From assembly GCA_965277615.1 (NCBI GenBank), contig CBDIDG010000006.1, positions 434,001 through 498,000 on the forward strand: a stretch of DNA of 64,000 nt, written 5' to 3'. The stretch's first letter is position 1. Each line of letters opens with the position of its first letter. Under the pieces are notes generated by a model. It did no database searches. It was not told the origin of the DNA and worked only from the letters and a program-made list of their open reading frames with translations. A program made the position numbers and the translations under genes. This document shows positions 16,270-24,729 of this stretch, piece by piece. Source of the DNA: Bog-532 sp965277615. Its GTDB lineage: Bacteria > Actinomycetota > Actinomycetes > Streptosporangiales > Streptosporangiaceae.

Positions 16270-17235
16270 ATGTCACGGCGGAAGACCGAGCGGCTGCTGA
16301 GCCTGGTGGTCTGCCTGCTGTCCACCCGGCGCTACCTCACCGCGGAGCAGATCCGCCAGGCGGTGACCGGCTATCCGGACCAGCCCGAGGCGTTCAAGCG
16401 GATGTTCGAGCGCGACAAGGAAGAACTGCGCGAGCTGGGTATCCCGCTGGAGACCGGCCCGATCAGCCCGCTGGACGGCGAGGACACCGGCTACCGGGTG
16501 CAGCGCCAGGCCTACGAGCTGCCCGAGCTGCGGCTGGAGCCGGACGAAGCGGCGGTCCTCGGGCTGGCCGCCCGGGTCTGGCAGCACGCCGAGCTGGCCG
16601 GCGCGGCGGCGGGCGCCCTGCTCAAGCTGCGCGCGTCCGGTATCGACACCGACGACACCGGCCCGGACACGCGGCAGGGCATCGAGCCGCGCGTACACAC
16701 CACCGAGCCGGCCTTCGGCCCGCTGTGGGAGGCGGTGCGGGACCGCCGGCCGGTGACGTTCGCCTACCGGGGAGCGGGCCGGAGCGAGCCGCAGACCCGC
16801 GAGCTGGAACCGTGGGGTGTGGTGAACCGGCACGGCCGGTGGTACGTGGCGGGCCGCGACCGGGACCGCGACGCGCCCCGGGTGTTCCGGCTCAGCCGCA
16901 TCGCCGGCGCGGTCCGGTTCTCCGGGCCGCCGGGCAGCGTCACCATGCCGCCCGGGACCGACGTGCGGGAGGTCGTGCGGACCATGGACTCGACCCCGGC
17001 CCGGGAGAATACCGCCGTGCTCCGGGTCCGGTCCGGGGCCGGTTACGGCCTGCGCCGCTTCGCCGTCGGCCCGGCTACCCCCGCCGGGGAGGGCTGGGAC
17101 ACGATCAGCGTGCCGTTCTCCGAGCCGGGATACTTCGCCGACCAGGTGGCCTCGTTCGGCGCGGACGTGGTGGTAGCCGAGCCGCCCGACCTGCGCGACG
17201 CGGTGATCCGGCGGCTGAAGGGGGTGCTGGCGTGA
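16270..17235 (+). CDS. pafB: WYL-domain transcriptional regulator PafB
   Basis: PafB and PafC act together as a WYL-type regulator, known in mycobacteria to activate the LexA/RecA-independent DNA damage response. The protein has an N-terminal winged HTH (RRKTERLLSLVVCLLSTRRYLTAEQI and FKRMFERDKEELRELG), a WYL domain around residues 145-220 (VTFAYRG, LEPWGVVNRHGRWYVAGRDRD, FRLSRIAG) and a WCX C-terminus. Length 321 aa is typical. ATG 16270 has GAGGAGGG just upstream. The 90-base gap to the divergent DUF3866 gene contains a GAGAATAAA stretch that could be a -10 region. The TGA overlaps the GTG of pafC, so the two are cotranslated. Unlike most relatives it is about 13.8 kb from pafA. Confidence 0.96.
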   Translation: MSRRKTERLLSLVVCLLSTRRYLTAEQIRQAVTGYPDQPEAFKRMFERDKEELRELGIPLETGPISPLDGEDTGYRVQRQAYELPELRLEPDEAAVLGLAARVWQHAELAGAAAGALLKLRASGIDTDDTGPDTRQGIEPRVHTTEPAFGPLWEAVRDRRPVTFAYRGAGRSEPQTRELEPWGVVNRHGRWYVAGRDRDRDAPRVFRLSRIAGAVRFSGPPGSVTMPPGTDVREVVRTMDSTPARENTAVLRVRSGAGYGLRRFAVGPATPAGEGWDTISVPFSEPGYFADQVASFGADVVVAEPPDLRDAVIRRLKGVLA

Positions 17236-18245
17236 AACGGCGCGAAGAACCAGCCCGGCCCCAGCCCACCCGAGCCAGAGGCGCGGCACCGACCTCGGCC
17301 GAACGGCTGCAGCGGCTGCTGGCCCTGGTCCCGTACGTGGTCAGCCGCAAGGCGGTGGGCCTGGCCGACACGGCGGCGGCGTTCGGGCTGACCGAGCGCG
17401 AGCTGGTCGACGACCTGAACCTGCTCTGGTGCGTGGAGCTGCGTGACCCGGACCCGTACTGCCCGATCGACCTGTCCTACGAGGGCGGCGAGATCGTGGT
17501 CAGCCAGGCCGAGTCGATCGGCCGGCCGCTGCGGCTGGCCGTGGACGAGGCCAGCGCGCTGCTCATCGCGCTGCGGATGCTGGCCGACGTGCCGGGCCTG
17601 GAGGATCGCTCGGCCCTGAGCCGGCTCATCGCCAAGCTGGAAGCTGCGGCGGGTGAAGCCGCCGCCCCCAGCGCCCAGGTCGCGGTGCAGGTCGACCGGC
17701 CCACCGGGGACGAGGCGGTGGCCCAGATCAGGGACGCGCTGGCCCGCCGGCGCCGGCTGCACCTGCGGTACTACGTGCCCGGCCGGGACGAGGCCACCGA
17801 ACGCGACGTGGACCCGATGCGGCTGCTGGTGGTCGAGGGCCGCGCCTACCTGGAGGGCTGGTGCCGCAGCGCCGACGGGGTCCGGCTGTTCCGGCTGGAC
17901 CGGGTGCTGGGGATCGACGCGCTTGACGTGCCGGCCGAGGTTCCGGCCGGGGCGCAGCCGGTCGACGTGGACCAGGGCCTGTTCCGGCCGTCCGACGACG
18001 ACGTGCACGTAGTGCTGGAGGTGTCGGCGGGTGGCCGGTGGGTCGCGGAGTACTACCCGACCGAGTCGGTGACCGAGCTCGGCGAGGGCCGGCTCCGGGT
18101 CCAGCTGCGGACCCCGGACACCCAGTGGGTACGCCGGCTCGCGCTGCGGCTGGGGGACGACGGCCGGATCGTCGCGCCCGACGAACTGCGGGCCCAGGTC
18201 CGCGACGACGCCACCGCCGCCCTGGCCGGCTACGCCACCACCTAG
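17232..18245 (+). CDS. pafC: WYL-domain transcriptional regulator PafC
   Basis: This is the second subunit of the PafBC regulator, 337 aa. An N-terminal HTH region begins after a basic leader (ERLQRLLALVPYVVSRKAVGL, GLTERELVDDLNLLWC), followed by a WYL domain around residues 165-235 (RLHLRYYVPGRDEATERDVDP, GRAYLEGWCRSADGVRLFRLDRV) and the WCX extension. The start is GTG 17232, giving a GTGA overlap with the pafB stop, which is the usual arrangement. A frame that stays open from 16725 is the pafB shadow and not a longer protein. It is followed by two 13-bp tandem repeats and a convergent small gene. Confidence 0.95.
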   Translation: MKRREEPARPQPTRARGAAPTSAERLQRLLALVPYVVSRKAVGLADTAAAFGLTERELVDDLNLLWCVELRDPDPYCPIDLSYEGGEIVVSQAESIGRPLRLAVDEASALLIALRMLADVPGLEDRSALSRLIAKLEAAAGEAAAPSAQVAVQVDRPTGDEAVAQIRDALARRRRLHLRYYVPGRDEATERDVDPMRLLVVEGRAYLEGWCRSADGVRLFRLDRVLGIDALDVPAEVPAGAQPVDVDQGLFRPSDDDVHVVLEVSAGGRWVAEYYPTESVTELGEGRLRVQLRTPDTQWVRRLALRLGDDGRIVAPDELRAQVRDDATAALAGYATT

Positions 18246-18253
18246 CCGCGAGC

Positions 18254-18279
18254 CCGTGAGCCGGGGCCGTGAGCCGGGG
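18254..18279. repeat. 13-bp perfect tandem duplication after pafC
   Basis: CCGTGAGCCGGGG is present twice in direct tandem (18254-18266 and 18267-18279) between the pafC stop and the end of the convergent 18291-18638 gene. It fills most of the 45-base gap. Confidence 0.85.
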
Positions 18280-18290
18280 ACCGCGGGCTG

Positions 18291-18638
18291 CTAGCCGGCG
18301 TCGGCCAGCAGCGCCTGGGCCGCTCCGGCTGCGTCGGCCACCGGGTGGGATCGGTACCGCTTCCACAAGAACCGTGGGCCGGCCGAGGTCGGCACAACCC
18401 ACACCGTGACTTCGTTCACCAGCAGGTACGGCAGAAAGGGGCGCCGTTCCTGCCAGCCCAGTTCGCACGTCACCCCCGTACCCCCGTCCGCTCCCGCGGT
18501 CGCGGTGATGATCCGGCCGAGCCGCCGCAGGTACTGGGCCTGCCGCCGCCGCTCGGCGTCCATCGGTGGCGCCGGGGGCCGGTCGCGCCCTGCTAGCAAA
18601 GGTTCCTCCCGGGCTGAAGGGGACAAATGAACGCTCAT
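18291..18638 (-). CDS. Small conserved-looking protein of unknown function
   Basis: The 115-residue protein has no recognised domain. The first 30 residues are low-complexity and polar. The rest (about 35-115) contains RLGRIITATAGADGG, WQERRPFLPYLLVNEVTVWVVPTSAGPRFLW and RSHPVADAAGAAQALL, suggesting a small mixed alpha/beta fold that ends in a helix. A run of positions typical of a compact soluble domain (WV, FLW, YR) argues that it is a real gene. ATG 18638 has a GGGGG just upstream. It lies between pafC (convergent) and tatA (divergent), where actinobacteria often carry a small unassigned gene. Function unknown. Confidence 0.6.
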   Translation of the reverse strand: MSVHLSPSAREEPLLAGRDRPPAPPMDAERRRQAQYLRRLGRIITATAGADGGTGVTCELGWQERRPFLPYLLVNEVTVWVVPTSAGPRFLWKRYRSHPVADAAGAAQALLADAG

Positions 18639-18673
18639 CCCCCTACAGCGCCCAGCGGGCCGCGCGCGTCACC

Positions 18674-18714
18674 CGGGCCTGACTCCAGCCTGGCCGGGCC
18701 TGACCTCGGCTGGC
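18674..18714. repeat. Imperfect tandem repeat of about 20 bp upstream of tatA
   Basis: CGGGCCTGACTCCAGCCTGG and CGGGCCTGACCTCGGCTGG follow one another, and a third CGGGCC begins after them. They lie in the 240-base gap between the divergent 18638 and 18880 starts. Downstream of them an AT-richer stretch and a TGTACACT box (about 18814) are candidate tatA promoter elements. Confidence 0.6.
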
Positions 18715-18879
18715 CGGGCCGGGAAACCGTCGCCTGCGCCCCGGGATAGATCTAAAGTTCACCATTTTGCAAGCGCAGCGCGCCTGTCGAGGTCTCCCGG
18801 CCAGCGGGATCTGACGTGTACACTCGCCACAGATATGCCCCGACCGCGGGGGGGCTCATCCCCGCCACTGAGGACGGAA

Positions 18880-19272
18880 ATGATAGGCGACCTGTTCGAT
18901 AGTCCGTGGAAGATCTTGATCGTCGCCATCGTGATCATCGTGCTCTTCGGTTCTGCGAAGCTGCCGGCGGCGGCCAGGTCCCTCGGCAAGTCCATGCGGA
19001 TCCTCAAGACCGAGGTCTCGAGCTTGCACGACGACGAGGACGAGACCAAGGCCGGGCAGACGACTCCGGCTCAGCTCGCGGCGGCCTCGGCCGCGCCGGC
19101 TGCGCCCGTCGCGCCGGCTGCGACCGTTGCGGCCTCTCAGCCGACGACCGAGCAGGTCGCCGAGAGTGCGGCGCACCAGGCCCGGATCGACAGCCTCGAG
19201 CAGCAGATCCGGGAGCTGAAGGACTCCACCGACAAGAAGGCGGCAGTCCCCGCCGACCAGCAGCCGCGTTAA
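18880..19272 (+). CDS. tatA: Sec-independent protein translocase subunit TatA
   Basis: TatA forms the variable-size pore part of the twin-arginine translocon that exports folded proteins. The protein starts MIGDLFDSPWKILIVAIVIIV, a single membrane helix (about residues 10-24). The hinge-plus-amphipathic segment FGSAKLPAAARSLGKSMRILKTEV follows, then a low-complexity Ala/Pro-rich and charged tail that is expected to be cytoplasmic. The length is 130 aa. ATG 18880 is chosen because AGGA sits at 18871 and the helix begins at once; a frame opening at 18835 would add a Pro-rich leader. tatC follows 15 bases later, forming the usual actinobacterial pafBC-tatA-tatC-helicase block. Confidence 0.93.
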   Translation: MIGDLFDSPWKILIVAIVIIVLFGSAKLPAAARSLGKSMRILKTEVSSLHDDEDETKAGQTTPAQLAAASAAPAAPVAPAATVAASQPTTEQVAESAAHQARIDSLEQQIRELKDSTDKKAAVPADQQPR

Positions 19273-19287
19273 CCGCAGACTCCCACC

Positions 19288-20205
19288 ATGGCCAGCAAAC
19301 TGGGCGACAGCGTCAACGGCGCGCGCATCGCAGGCTCACGCCTGATCGCGGCGTCCAAGAAGAATGACCCCGAAGGCCGCATGCCGCTCATCGATCATCT
19401 GCGTGAGCTGCGGAACCGGCTGCTGAAGGCGGCGCTGGCGCTGGTGCTGGTCATGGTGCTGGGGTTCGTGTTCTTCGATCAGATCTGGAGCTTCGTCAGT
19501 CACCCGTTCTGCTCGGCCGTGATCAACGGCAAGACCGGCTGTCGCCGGACCGGTGACCAGCTGGTCGTGTCCGGGGTGTTCGACCCGTTCATGCTGCGGG
19601 TCAAGATCGCCTTCTTCGTCGGGCTGATCGTGTCCTCGCCCGTCTGGCTGTACCAGATCTGGGCCTTCATCGCCCCGGGCCTGTACCGGCGGGAGAAGCG
19701 CTGGGCCTACCTGTTCGCGGGGATCGCGGCGCCGCTGTTCGCGGTGGGCGCGGCGCTGGCTTACGAGGTGATGTCCCGGGGCCTGCGGTATCTGCTGGGC
19801 CTGACGCCTAACGGCGTGGTGAATCTGCCCAGCGTCGACACCTACCTGAGCTACTTCCAGGGCATGATCCTGGGCTTCGGGCTGGCGTTCGAGCTGCCTT
19901 TGGCCTTGGTCATGCTCAACATGGCCCACATCTTGACCCACGCGCGCTTCCGTAAATGGCGCCGCCTGATGCTGTTCGGTGCGTTCTTGTTCGCCGGGAT
20001 CGCCAACCCGAGCCCGGACCCGATCAGCATGCTGCTGCTGGCCGTGCCGTGTGTGGTGCTGGTCGAGGTGGCCGAGGTCGTCATCTACTTCAACGACCGC
20101 CGCCGGGCCCGCATCCCCGACCCGTACGCCGGGCTGGCCGACGACGAGGCCGCGCCGCTGGAGATGGACGAGAACGACCCGGCCGACACCAGCCATCTGA
20201 ATTAA
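19288..20205 (+). CDS. tatC: Sec-independent protein translocase subunit TatC
   Basis: TatC recognises the twin-arginine signal peptide and nucleates the translocon. The protein is 305 aa with six hydrophobic segments. The hallmark MPLIDHLRELRNRLLKA precedes the first helix (about residues 32-48), followed by PVWLYQIWAFIAPGLYRREKR, the FELPLALVML helix and a final GAFLFAGIANPSPDPISM. The N-terminal 30 residues are a polar extension and the C-terminus is acidic. Start ATG 19288 lies 15 bases behind tatA and the genes are almost certainly cotranscribed. It ends with TAA about 100 bases before the helicase gene. Confidence 0.96.
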   Translation: MASKLGDSVNGARIAGSRLIAASKKNDPEGRMPLIDHLRELRNRLLKAALALVLVMVLGFVFFDQIWSFVSHPFCSAVINGKTGCRRTGDQLVVSGVFDPFMLRVKIAFFVGLIVSSPVWLYQIWAFIAPGLYRREKRWAYLFAGIAAPLFAVGAALAYEVMSRGLRYLLGLTPNGVVNLPSVDTYLSYFQGMILGFGLAFELPLALVMLNMAHILTHARFRKWRRLMLFGAFLFAGIANPSPDPISMLLLAVPCVVLVEVAEVVIYFNDRRRARIPDPYAGLADDEAAPLEMDENDPADTSHLN

Positions 20206-20302
20206 CAAACTCTCCGCGGGCCCGGTGCCCGGGTCACCGTAGGTGGCCCGTGGTAACCGGGTCGCGTCCCCGTCGGCCGGCAGTTCCGCCTAGTCTGGGG
20301 GT

Positions 20303-23248
20303 ATGGCCCCTGCGCTCGTCCGGGGAGAGGACGACTCTCCGGGAATCCCCGCTCGGACCCCGGCTCAGCGGTACGCGGCGTTCCGTGACCGCCAGGCCCA
20401 CCCCGAACTGGCCAGTTTTCGCTCGCTTTACGACTTCGAGTTCGACGACTTCCAGCTCGAGGCCTGTGCCGCGCTGAACGATGGCGACGGGGTCCTCGTC
20501 GCTGCTCCCACCGGCTCGGGCAAGACCGTGGTCGGCGAGTTTGCCGTGCACCTGGCCCTGGAGCGCGGCCTGAAGTGCTTCTACACCACGCCGATCAAGG
20601 CGCTGTCCAACCAGAAGTATGCCGACCTGGTCCGCCGTTACGACGGCAAGACGGTCGGCCTGCTCACCGGGGACAACAGCGTCAACGGCGAGGCACCGAT
20701 CGTGGTCATGACCACCGAAGTGCTGCGGAACATGCTCTACGCCGGGTCACCCACGCTCAAGGGGCTCGGGTTCGTGGTGCTGGACGAGGTCCACTACCTG
20801 GCCGACCGGTCCCGCGGCGCGGTGTGGGAAGAGGTCATCATCCACCTGCCGGAGTCGGTCGCGCTGGTCGCCCTGTCGGCCACGGTCAGCAACGCCGAAG
20901 AGTTCGGGGACTGGCTGGACAGCGTGCGCGGCGGGGTCACGGTCATCGTGGACGAGCATCGCCCGGTGCCGCTGTGGCAGCACATGCTGGTCGGCACCCG
21001 GATGTACGACCTGTTCACCGACCCGGCCGGCTCCTGGGTCAACCCGGAACTGGTTCGGATGGCCCAGCGCGACCGGTGGTCGACCCCTCAGACCGCGGTG
21101 ACCGGGAACAGCCGTCCCGGCCGGGGCGGGCGGCGCGACCATCCGGGCCGCCGGAACTCTGCTTCCGGCGGGGGGCGGGGTGGCCCGCGCACGTTCCGCT
21201 CCCGGCCGCCGTACCGGCCCGACGTGGTGGCCCGGCTGGATTCGGCCGGCCTGCTGCCGGCCATCGAGTTCGTCTTCAGCCGCGCGGGCTGTGACGCGGC
21301 GGTACAGCAGTGCCTGGCCGCCGGGCTGCGGCTGAGCCAGCCCGACGAGATCGCCACGATCACCGAGTTCGTCGAGCAGCGGACCACTGCCATCCCGGAC
21401 GAGGACCTGGCCGTGCTCGGGTACGGCGAGTTCCTGACCGGGCTGCAGCGCGGTATCGCCGCTCACCACGCCGGGATGCTGCCCACGTTCAAGGAGATCG
21501 TGGAGGAGCTGTTCTCGGCTGGCCTGGTGCGGGTGGTGTTCGCGACCGAGACGCTGGCGCTGGGCATCAACATGCCGGCCAGGACCGTGGTCATCGAAAA
21601 GCTGGACAAGTGGAACGGTGAGACCCACGCCGGGCTGACCCCGGGGGAGTACACGCAGCTCACCGGCCGGGCGGGCCGCCGCGGTATCGACGTCGAGGGC
21701 CATGCGGTGGTGCTGTGGCAGCCCGGCATCGACCCGGACGCGGTGGCCGGGCTGGCCGGCACCCGGACCTACCCGCTGAACTCGAGCTTCCGCCCGTCCT
21801 ACAACATGGCCGTCAACCTGACCGGCCGGGTCGGCCGGGCCAAGGCCGCTACCCTGCTGGAGTCGTCGTTCGCCCAGTTCCAGGCCGACCGCGGTGTGGT
21901 CGGGCTAGCCCGGCAGACCCGCCGGAACACCGAGCAGATGGCCGAGCTGGCCGAGAAGATGGCCTGCGATCGGGGTGACTTCGCCCAGTACGCGGACCTG
22001 CGCCGCCAGCTGTCCGACCTGGAGACCGACGTGTCCCGGCGCAAGGCGGCCGCCCGGCGGGCCGAAGCGGCCCGGTCGCTGGAGACGCTCAAGCGCGGTG
22101 ACATCATCCGGGTCCCCGGTGGCCGCCGGGCCGGGATGGCGGTGGTACTCGAACCGGGTCCGCGCGGCCACGGGCCGAACCTGGCCCCTGCGTCCCCGGC
22201 CGCCGGCGGGTTCGCCGGTGACCGCGCCCGGATGGCCGCCATGGCCGGGCAGGGGCCACTCGTGCTCACCGCTAACCGGCAGGTTAAACGGCTGTCGCTG
22301 GCCGACTTCCCGGTCCCGGTGGAGGCGGTCGACCGGATCAAGATTCCCGGGTCGTTCAGTGTCCGGTCGCCGCAGCACCGCCGGGACCTGGCCGCCACCA
22401 TGCGGAATCGGCTGGCCGGCCGGGAGATCGCCGGCCCCCGGCGAGTCGCCGACTGGGACGACGACCGGGCCGGCCCGGCGGGCCAGTCGTCCGGACAGGC
22501 CAGCCAGTCCGAGATCGCGTCGCTGCGACGCCGGCTGCGTCAGCACCCGAGCCACGGCTGCCCGGACCGGGAGGAACACGCCCGCTACGCCGAGCGGTAC
22601 CAGCGGCTGAAGCGGGAGACCGAGACGCTGGAACGCAAGGTGGCCAGCCGCTCCCACGTCATCGCCCGCACCTTCGACCGGGTGTGCGCGGTGCTGGAGG
22701 AGCTCGGCTACCTGACCGGCGACGCCGTGACCCCCGAAGGCCGGATGCTGGGCGGGCTGTACAGCGAGCTGGACCTGCTGGCGGCCGAATGCCTGCGCCG
22801 CGGGTACTGGGACGGCCTGGACACCCAGGAGCTGACCGCCTGCGTGTCGGCCCTGTCGTTCGAGTCGCGGCAGTCCGAGGACGCGGCTCGTCCCCGGCTG
22901 CCGTCACCCAAGGTCCGCGACGTGCTCAGCCGCATGGTCCGCGCCTGGGGCCAGCTCGACGAGCTGGAGAAGGCCAACGGCGTCTCGTTCCTGCGCGAAC
23001 CCGACCTGGGTTTCGCCGCTTCGGCCTACGAGTGGGCGGGCGGGGCCCGGCTGGAAGACGTACTGGCCGATTCCGATCTGACCCCGGGCGACTTCGTCCG
23101 GGCGGTCAAGCAGCTCATCGACCTGCTCGACCAGATCGCCGCCGCGCCCCGTTCCGGTCACGCCAGCGAGCACGTGGCCGAGACGGCCCGCGCCGCCATC
23201 GACGCCATCCGCCGCGGCGTGGTGGCCTACACCGCCGTCGCCGACTGA
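20303..23248 (+). CDS. helY: DEAD/DEAH-box (Ski2/Mtr4-like) helicase HelY
   Basis: This 981-residue superfamily 2 helicase follows tatC in most actinobacteria. Visible motifs are FQLEACAAL (Q region), Walker A APTGSGKT near residue 70, DEVHYLADRSRG near 160, LSATVSN, a second RecA domain with FATETLALGINMPA, and QLTGRAGRRGID. The C-terminal part ends in a DSHCT-like helical region with the segment GYWDGLDTQELTACVSALSFE. Related enzymes unwind RNA or DNA; the physiological substrate of HelY is not settled. A basic Gly/Arg linker (about residues 270-305, SRPGRGGRRD and the following stretch) separates the first domain from the second. ATG 20303 is used. Confidence 0.94.
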   Translation: MAPALVRGEDDSPGIPARTPAQRYAAFRDRQAHPELASFRSLYDFEFDDFQLEACAALNDGDGVLVAAPTGSGKTVVGEFAVHLALERGLKCFYTTPIKALSNQKYADLVRRYDGKTVGLLTGDNSVNGEAPIVVMTTEVLRNMLYAGSPTLKGLGFVVLDEVHYLADRSRGAVWEEVIIHLPESVALVALSATVSNAEEFGDWLDSVRGGVTVIVDEHRPVPLWQHMLVGTRMYDLFTDPAGSWVNPELVRMAQRDRWSTPQTAVTGNSRPGRGGRRDHPGRRNSASGGGRGGPRTFRSRPPYRPDVVARLDSAGLLPAIEFVFSRAGCDAAVQQCLAAGLRLSQPDEIATITEFVEQRTTAIPDEDLAVLGYGEFLTGLQRGIAAHHAGMLPTFKEIVEELFSAGLVRVVFATETLALGINMPARTVVIEKLDKWNGETHAGLTPGEYTQLTGRAGRRGIDVEGHAVVLWQPGIDPDAVAGLAGTRTYPLNSSFRPSYNMAVNLTGRVGRAKAATLLESSFAQFQADRGVVGLARQTRRNTEQMAELAEKMACDRGDFAQYADLRRQLSDLETDVSRRKAAARRAEAARSLETLKRGDIIRVPGGRRAGMAVVLEPGPRGHGPNLAPASPAAGGFAGDRARMAAMAGQGPLVLTANRQVKRLSLADFPVPVEAVDRIKIPGSFSVRSPQHRRDLAATMRNRLAGREIAGPRRVADWDDDRAGPAGQSSGQASQSEIASLRRRLRQHPSHGCPDREEHARYAERYQRLKRETETLERKVASRSHVIARTFDRVCAVLEELGYLTGDAVTPEGRMLGGLYSELDLLAAECLRRGYWDGLDTQELTACVSALSFESRQSEDAARPRLPSPKVRDVLSRMVRAWGQLDELEKANGVSFLREPDLGFAASAYEWAGGARLEDVLADSDLTPGDFVRAVKQLIDLLDQIAAAPRSGHASEHVAETARAAIDAIRRGVVAYTAVAD

Positions 23249-23364
23249 CATCCTGGCACTTATCAACCTGGCCTATCGGTAACTGCTGATCTTGGCATTA
23301 GTGCTATGGGTTGGGTCGGGGTATCCAGAGGGTGTCAGCTAACTGCCGATACCCGGAGGTGACC

Positions 23365-23919
23365 GTGCCCCTCACCACCGAACGTTCGACTTGTCCGGCC
23401 GCGCTCACCTCGGCCGTGCGCTCCGCTCTGCAGGCCGGGGGCCGGGCGCCCGACGTTGCCGTCCGGGTCGCCGACGCGCTGTCGCGCCACCTGCCCGCTC
23501 CCGGACAGCTCCTGACCGCGGCCCAGCTCGCGGGCGACCCTGCGGGTTACCAGACCCACCCGGTGCACGTGGAGCCGGACGGCTCGTTCTCGATCGCGGT
23601 CATGGTCTGGCGGCCCGGCCAGGTCACCCCGATCCACGATCACGTCTCCTGGTGCGTCACCGGCGTGCTGGCGGGCATCGAATACGAGGAGATCTTCACC
23701 GTCAGCCCGGACGGCGGCTCGCTCACCGCGGTGACCCGCCGCCAGAACCGGCCCGGCACCGTGGCCGGCTTCGCCCCGCCCGGTGACATCCACCGGGTCC
23801 GCAACTCGGGCGACGGCATCGCGGTCTCCATGCACGTCTACGGGACCGATCTGGCCCGCCTGGGCTCGAGCATCCGCCGGGTCTACGACCTCCCGGTGGA
23901 CGTTCCCGCTCCACGCTAG
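23365..23919 (+). CDS. Cupin-type thiol (cysteine) dioxygenase-like protein
   Basis: The 184-residue protein has the cysteine dioxygenase type I pattern. WRPGQVTPIHDHVSWCVTGV supplies the HxH of the three-His iron site (near residue 91) and GDIHRVRNSGDGIAVSMHVYG supplies the third His. Such enzymes add O2 to a thiol (cysteine or a larger thiol substrate) to give a sulfinate. The substrate here is not determined; in this lineage a thiol other than free cysteine is possible. Start is GTG 23365 with GGAGG at 23355-23359. A hairpin (GGGTATC...GATACCC) ends right at that ribosome site. It sits alone between helY and a convergent acetyltransferase. Confidence 0.82.
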   Translation: MPLTTERSTCPAALTSAVRSALQAGGRAPDVAVRVADALSRHLPAPGQLLTAAQLAGDPAGYQTHPVHVEPDGSFSIAVMVWRPGQVTPIHDHVSWCVTGVLAGIEYEEIFTVSPDGGSLTAVTRRQNRPGTVAGFAPPGDIHRVRNSGDGIAVSMHVYGTDLARLGSSIRRVYDLPVDVPAPR

Positions 23920-23952
23920 CCGCGGTGGGCGGGGCCGCCGGGCCGCGCGCCG

Positions 23953-24543
23953 CTAGCCCTGGCGGCGGGCGGCCCACTCGTGCTCGAGCACGGACATCAG
24001 CACCTCGTCGTACCACCGTCCGTCGTGCCACACGGCCTCACGGCGGCGGCCCTCCTCGGCGAACCCGGCCTTCTCGTAGGCCCGGATCCCGGCCGGATTG
24101 AACGGGGACACCCCGAGCTGAATGCGGTGCAGGCCCAGTTCGCGGAAGCCGTAACTGACGATGACGCGCATCGCATCGGTGCCGTAGCCCCGGCCGATGT
24201 GCTCGCGGCCGAGCGCGATGCCGATCGTCGCGCACCGGTCCTTGGTCTGCCAGCCCCACAGGCCGACGTGGCCGACCAGCACGCTGGGATCGTCGAGCGT
24301 CTCGATCGCGAAGCCGAGGCGGTCGTCCTCGTTCGCGCTCCACTTGGCGATGCGTTCCTTCGCCGCCGCCTCGGACGGCGGGACCACCCGGTCCGCCAGC
24401 GTGACCAGGATCCCGGCGTCCATCTCGGCTTTCGCCAGCGTGGGCAGGTCGTCCTCACGCACGCCGCGCAGCCGGACCCGGTCGCCAGCTAGGAGCGAGT
24501 CGCCGTAGGCGAAGGCGCTGGAAAAATCGGTGAGTTCGGTCAT
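23953..24543 (-). CDS. GNAT-family N-acetyltransferase (RimJ/RimL-like)
   Basis: This is a single GNAT domain of 196 aa. RVRLRGVREDDLPTLAK starts the fold, the acetyl-CoA pyrophosphate loop is GREHIGRGYGTDAMRVI, and LGLHRIQLGVSPFNPAGIRAYEKAGF is the typical RimJ/RimL C-terminal half. It likely acetylates an amino group of a protein or small molecule; the target is unknown. I begin at ATG 24543, which has AGGA upstream, rather than the GTG six codons earlier. It is divergent from padR, with tandem palindromes in the 190-base gap. Confidence 0.87.
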   Translation of the reverse strand: MTELTDFSSAFAYGDSLLAGDRVRLRGVREDDLPTLAKAEMDAGILVTLADRVVPPSEAAAKERIAKWSANEDDRLGFAIETLDDPSVLVGHVGLWGWQTKDRCATIGIALGREHIGRGYGTDAMRVIVSYGFRELGLHRIQLGVSPFNPAGIRAYEKAGFAEEGRRREAVWHDGRWYDEVLMSVLEHEWAARRQG

Positions 24544-24617
24544 GGGCTGATCCTGCCGCACCCAAGCCGGTTCCCCCCAGAACTTTTCCGTCGCCCGACT
24601 TGCGTAAAGAACTTCTC

Positions 24618-24660
24618 CGATATATCGTCGAGCTAGCTAGACAGTAACGGGGATATCTAG
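24618..24660. promoter_or_regulatory. Palindrome cluster upstream of padR
   Basis: A perfect 10-bp palindrome CGATATATCG (24618-24627) is followed by AGCTAGCTAG (24631-24640) and GGATATCTAG (24651-24660). These AT-rich symmetric words stand out in very GC-rich DNA between the divergent GNAT and PadR genes, and are good candidates for a regulator operator overlapping a promoter. The binding protein is inferred to be PadR, not shown. Confidence 0.5.
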
Positions 24661-24729
24661 ATGGTCGTCCACGGGGGCGATGATCCTCCTGTCTGGCCCT
24701 CGACAGATCAACAACCAAGGAGAAACGCA

